Assembly: GCA_027625915.1 (NCBI GenBank)
Contig: JANTQA010000015.1
Span: 1,550,001-1,614,000, forward strand
DNA from: Anaeramoeba flamelloides
Taxonomy: Eukaryota > Metamonada > Anaeramoebidae
DNA length: 64,000 nucleotides
Reading direction: 5' to 3'
The notes below the pieces were generated by a model. That model saw only the letters and a list, made by a program, of their open reading frames with translations. It was not told the DNA's origin and made no database searches. A program made the position numbers and the translations under genes. The stretch's first letter is position 1; each line of letters opens with the position of its first letter. Below are positions 60,245 to 64,000 of this stretch, piece by piece.

Positions 60245-61280
60245 CTGATCATTTCCGCCAAGTAATAAATTTTATTTGGAATATAATCAATTTTCCTAAA
60301 ATTCAAATTCTTCAGACTATTCAATTTATTGTTGTTAGTACTACCAGATTTTTGAAAAGTCTCTAGTCGATTAATAAAAATTTTTCTTTTGGAAAAAAAA
60401 TTGAAATAAACTGAAGGATGGCTTTGGGTTTAATTTAACTTTAGAATATTTACTTTGATTAATATTAACTAATAGTCTTAAAAATATTATACATAATAAA
60501 TAAAACAAAATAAAGAAAAAAAAATAACTGATGATAAATAGTGGTTTTCCGAGGTTTTCGAGAACTCTGGAGAATTGAGTAAAATCTATTTTTATTTATT
60601 ACATTCTTTAAAACCGTGAAGAGTTTAAAAGTGTGTGTCCTTCGGGTGACTTGGTTTTTTGCTATTTAAACCAATTCAGCAAAATATATTATTATAAACA
60701 TTTCATTTAAACTTCAAAAACACAATAAAATGTTTTTTAAGCATATTGCTCCACCAGAATTCAAAAAAAATTGAGTAGAATATCCGATTTTACTTAATTT
60801 TTATAAATTCTCAAAAACTTAAAGAAATTAACTGTAGAGTGTCTAGCTTTTCCATAATTCAAAGGAATAGAGAAAAATGTTTGATTTTACTCAATTCTTT
60901 TAAATGTTGGAAAACCTAACAAATAGTATCCTCGGTTTTTTTTTTTTTTTTTAACTTTTTAAAATAAACCATAATATTAGAAATTTTCTGTTTATTTCTA
61001 TAATTAAAAAAACAGGCGGAAAATCAAAAAACAAAATATTTTTTTCAATTTAAAAGAATAATAATTTGAAAATATTCAAAATAATTTATTTCCTATTTAA
61101 AATATATTTTTAAAATGTTAAATATATTTCTAATATAATAATTTTTCCTCTTAACAGAGAAGTATTTACTTTTTATTTTTTTTTAAAAAAATTTAAATAA
61201 AAACTTATTGGAAAACAATTTTTTTAACTTATTAATAAATTATCTTTTTAAATAATTTATGATCAAAGATCTGGTATCAT
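60245..61280 (+). repeat. large dispersed repeat R6, copy 3, with hairpin array
   Basis: Same orientation as 10530-11530. Landmarks are CAATTTATTGTTGTTAGTAC, AATATTAACTAATAGTCTTA and AAAATAACTGATGATAAATA, then a degenerate hairpin array (about 60540-61015), then CCTCTTAACAGAGAAG. Confidence 0.7.
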
Positions 61281-62142
61281 CCCATAATATTTAATATTGG
61301 TGAACTTGTTACAAGGTAAATAATTAGCAAATGTATAATTATTATTTTTTTTTTTTTGGAAAATTCTTTGAATGATTATACTCAAATACTATTTCTCTAA
61401 ATATTTTAAGTTTTATTAAGGGATAGGCGCATTTTTCAAAGTTTTATTTTCACGGTTTCAGAGAAGTAGAATCATTTAAAATCATTTCTTCAACCATATA
61501 AATTAAATATTTAATATATCCGATGGTCCTGTATCTTTTATTATAATATATTTTTATATCAATTCTTATATGGGAATCAAAATAATGAAAAAATTAATAA
61601 AAAAAAATAAAATAAAAAACGATTTATTTCTTGATCTTATCTTTAAATTTTGATAGAATTACTTCTTATTTACTTGATTTTATTTTAAATTCTTTATTGA
61701 AAACCCTTTAATTTATTTTTTTTTTCATTAAAAATTACTTGTTCTTTGGAAAGCTTTTTCAAAATGATGTTTATTTCAATTTTGAATAAATTTATCTAAT
61801 TATGAATTTGATGTAAGAAAGGGGGTTATTTTTTAAATCAATCTTCAGAAAAATACATTTTATATACACATTTTTAATGGGTATTAACTATTGTCTAATA
61901 TATATATTATTCTACTTTATTCTTTTTTATTCTTCAAGAGAAGTAATCAAAAATAAAGATATTTCAATTATTATTTGGGCTTCTAAACACAAAAATAGTT
62001 TCTAAACCCCATTCCATAAATTTGGACAGATCAAAAATAAAAAATATGCATAAAAAACCCCTAAATTTACTATATTTTTCCAAACATAATATAAAAACAC
62101 ATTTAAGTTATCGTCTATTAAAGTTTTAATAAGTAATAATTT

Positions 62143-62589
62143 TCATCCAAATAAAAGAAAAAAAATATAAAACTCAAAAATAATAATTGATGTTTCCGAA
62201 ATAATGAAACCAGACGGGGCTGAATATAAATTATATTGATAAATTTGTTGAAATTTCACCAACAATTGTTGATCAATTAAATGATTAGATACCATCAGAC
62301 CAATTATATGTAATTTCTCTATTAACAAACTCAACACTAACCTTCTATCAACCATTGAAAAAAATTTCCTGATCAGTCGAAACATATTAGGTAACTGGAA
62401 AAAAGAAAATGAAAACAAAACAAAAAAGACAAAAAAGAAAATAGTTTTATAAATCAAAATTATTTCCAAATTGAATTTAAAGAGTGGTTTTGTGATTCTT
62501 TCAACTGTTGAAACTGTGTCTAAATTTTTGTAATTTAGTTTATCTAGAAATTTTACATTCCAAATAGACAAATGGATATTATCATTCAT
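62143..62589 (-). CDS. hypothetical protein, open member of repeat family R3
   Basis: 148 codons from ATG, beginning MNDNIHLSIWNVKFLDKLNY, then KNLDTVSTVERI. After a hydrophobic Phe-rich stretch it continues LPNMFRLIRKFFSMVDRRLV and YSAPSGFIISE. The Phe-rich stretch (about residues 50-65) is T-rich DNA ending TTTTTTCCAG. At the same place the 45 kb and 50 kb relatives show GTAAAATATG-like and ...ATCAG ends, so it is more likely an intron than protein. No family is recognised. It could be a live small gene, or the least decayed copy of a duplicated gene fragment whose remaining exons are missing. The 3' end after YSAPSG is not shared with the other copies. Confidence 0.4.
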   Translation of the reverse strand: MNDNIHLSIWNVKFLDKLNYKNLDTVSTVERITKPLFKFNLEIILIYKTIFFFVFFVLFSFSFFQLPNMFRLIRKFFSMVDRRLVLSLLIEKLHIIGLMVSNHLIDQQLLVKFQQIYQYNLYSAPSGFIISETSIIIFEFYIFFLLFG

Positions 62590-62784
62590 AACAATTTTTG
62601 TTTTTATATATATTGTTTATATAAATCCATTTTGATGCAAAAAAAAACAAAAAAAATAAAAATAAGAGTAACTCTGCAATATTTAATTATTTAAAATAAA
62701 AAAAGAAACTTTAGAAAGTATAAAAGGTTTTAATGAAATATGTTTTAGCATATTCAGTTTATTTTTAAATTTTGATATATTTTT

Positions 62785-64000
62785 TTAATTAAAAATAGAT
62801 GTTTTTTTTGGAAATTTCTGTGAAAATATTGAAGATTTATTTGTTTTTTTTAGAGTACTAGTTTTTTTTGAGGTGTAGTTATTAATTTTTAGATTTTTTT
62901 CGATTTTTGAATTTTTTTTATCAAAATTATTTATACCTGATTTAAAAGATATACCTCTTCTCATTCCTCTTCCTCTATTTCCACCTCTTCCTCTTCCTCT
63001 TCCTCTTCCTCTTTCACTTCCCATTCCCATTCCCAGTCCCATTCCTCGTCCTCGTCCTCGTCCTCTTCCTCTTCCACGTTTATTTACTTGTTCGTATTCG
63101 CTTAATGATTTAAACCCACCTTTTCTACTTCTACTTTTATCTTTTTCACTGTGCGTTCCTTTGCCTCTTTCTCGTGAAAATGTGGTTGCTCCTTCATTTC
63201 CAGTTTCTTTTTCACTTAATAATCCTCTTCCTCTTCCTCTCCCCCTCCCTCTTCGCATTCCTCTCCCTCTTTCACTTCCCGTGAACATTCCCATTCCCAT
63301 TCCTCTTCCTCTTCCTCTTCCTCTTCCTCTTCCTCTTCCTCTTCCTCTTCCTCTTCCTCTTCCTCTTCCTCTTCCTCTTCCTCTTCCTCGTTTATTTACT
63401 TGTTCGTGTTCGCTTAATGATTTAAACCCACCTTTTCTAATTCTACTTTTACTTTTATCTTTTCCACCGAACATTCCTATTCCTTCTTTTTCTTGAGTTT
63501 CTTTCTCTCCTTTTCCCGTCACTCCTCCTAGTTTTTTTCCAAATTGATTTGATTTATTAAAATTTTTAAACCCGCCTATTTTACTTCTACTTCTACCTTT
63601 ATCTTTTCCACCGAACATTCCCGTTACTTCTTCCTTTTGCGTTGCTTTCTCTCCTTTTCCCATTTCTCTTTTCCTATCTTTTTCGGTATTTGTACCAAAT
63701 ATACTAGATCTACTAAATGTACTTTTTTTATTGAAAATCCCAGATTTCCTACCTTCTTCTTTCTTACCCAATTTCTTATCACTTTCCTTTCCAAAAGTTT
63801 CATTAAACGAACGAATACCCCTTGTTTTAACCTTATTTTCGTTTTTACCTTTGCTTTTATCGCTTTCCTTTCCAAAAGTTTCATTAAATGTGGTAATGCC
63901 TCCTATTTTGTTGCGGCTTGTTAAGTTTTTTGTTTTATTGACAAAAAATGTATTCTTTCTACTTTTTTCCTGCTTGTTTTTTTCCTTTTCACTGTCTGTT
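62785..64000 (-). CDS. Arg-Gly-repeat disordered protein (partial, runs off right edge)
   Basis: The frame is open from the right edge to a stop at 62785, so at least 404 residues lie in the window and the start lies outside; the internal ATG at 63771 is probably not the true start. The part nearest the edge has tandem FNETFGKESDK units, then KSGIFNKKSTFSRSS and FGGKDK repeats. Two blocks of KGGFKSLSE(H/Y)EQVNKRG each run into long (Gly-Arg)n tracts, the larger encoded by the CTCTTC hexanucleotide repeat at 63283-63390. The tail is Lys/Ser/Thr-rich and ends KKTSIFN. There is no folded domain. GR-rich tails are typical of nucleolar or RNA-binding proteins and are often methylated on arginine; the function here is inferred from composition only. 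Repeat length is probably variable between strains. Confidence 0.7.
   Translation of the reverse strand, partial: TDSEKEKNKQEKSRKNTFFVNKTKNLTSRNKIGGITTFNETFGKESDKSKGKNENKVKTRGIRSFNETFGKESDKKLGKKEEGRKSGIFNKKSTFSRSSIFGTNTEKDRKREMGKGEKATQKEEVTGMFGGKDKGRSRSKIGGFKNFNKSNQFGKKLGGVTGKGEKETQEKEGIGMFGGKDKSKSRIRKGGFKSLSEHEQVNKRGRGRGRGRGRGRGRGRGRGRGRGRGRGRGMGMGMFTGSERGRGMRRGRGRGRGRGLLSEKETGNEGATTFSRERGKGTHSEKDKSRSRKGGFKSLSEYEQVNKRGRGRGRGRGRGMGLGMGMGSERGRGRGRGRGGNRGRGMRRGISFKSGINNFDKKNSKIEKNLKINNYTSKKTSTLKKTNKSSIFSQKFPKKTSIFN
63283..63390. repeat. (CTCTTC)n hexanucleotide minisatellite inside a coding region
   Basis: About 18 near-perfect CTCTTC units, coding Arg-Gly dipeptides on the minus strand. Because the unit is a multiple of three, expansion and contraction keep the frame. 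The plus-strand Leu-Pro frame is a shadow. Confidence 0.95.

Larger units (their letters stand above)
57497..62142. other. 4.6 kb intergenic region made of repeats
   Basis: Holds repeats R7, R1, R5 and R6 (with a hairpin array) in succession, plus a short (AT)n near 59094. The frame at 60139-60366 overlaps the R6 copy and is not preserved in the other copies. No gene is supported. Confidence 0.6.

Noticed and set aside
60139-60366. Plus-strand 75-codon Ile/Phe-rich frame
   Set aside because: It overlaps repeat R6 and is not open in the matching part of the copy at 10.5 kb.
1-64000. tRNA or rRNA genes
   Set aside because: Reading for B-box-like GGTTCAAATCC strings paired with cloverleaf stems found none that fit. 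A covariance-model scan would be needed to exclude them fully.
1-64000. Retroelement, viral or other capsid-bearing element copies
   Set aside because: No reverse transcriptase, integrase, capsid or polymerase motifs were seen in any frame I examined. The mobile sequences here are short non-coding inverted-repeat elements.

Overview
The window is very AT-rich eukaryotic nuclear DNA, full of homopolymer runs, (AT)n tracts and dispersed repeats. It has spliced genes, prokaryote-style SBBP repeat proteins fused to eukaryotic receptor parts, Rho-BTB and ankyrin-BTB proteins, and Lys/Asn-rich low complexity. Together these suggest an anaerobic amoeba of the genus Anaeramoeba (Metamonada) or a close relative. 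That is an inference from gene content and composition; no search was run. About 30% of the window is coding. The rest is intergenic or intronic DNA built largely from diverged repeats.

Layout from left to right: an intronless RRP5 ribosome-biogenesis gene (minus, 2008-8331); 6 kb of repeat-bearing intergenic DNA; a RhoBTB-type GTPase (plus, 14348-16393); a Ser/Lys-rich exon (19572-20507) that probably splices across 2.9 kb to an exon with a receiver-like domain (23438-24139), which has no start codon of its own; an ankyrin-double-BTB gene (minus, 33125-26289) split by a 4.8 kb intron; 8 kb of repeats; a four-exon poly(A)-binding protein gene (41237-44234); a membrane receptor with a DUF7948-like region, an SBBP beta-propeller and a Cys-rich stalk (48346-54690), split by a 3.1 kb intron; a three-exon SKP1 gene (minus, 57496-56639); a small hypothetical ORF belonging to a repeated family (minus, 62589-62143); and an Arg-Gly-rich disordered protein that runs off the right edge (minus).

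The introns were placed by reading exon phases and protein conservation. Nearly all start GTAA or GTTTGT. Most end in a purine-rich AAAG or ATAG with no pyrimidine tract. Lengths fall into two groups: about 110-200 bp, and 0.9-4.8 kb. The long introns carry transposon relics and decayed gene fragments.

The repeat landscape is the most unusual part. It includes: four copies of a ~196 bp foldback element flanked by TA; three copies of a ~240 bp inverted-repeat element flanked by TTAA; two copies of a ~1.4-1.6 kb element that begins and ends in (AT)n tracts and carries clustered ACGCGT motifs at one end; several arrays of near-perfect ~75 bp hairpins whose two arms change together from copy to copy; and many pairwise duplicated blocks of 0.2-1.3 kb. 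The genes do not form one pathway. They cover ribosome assembly (RRP5), mRNA metabolism (PABP), SCF ubiquitin ligase (SKP1), BTB proteins of the kind that often serve as CUL3 adaptors, and one surface receptor.
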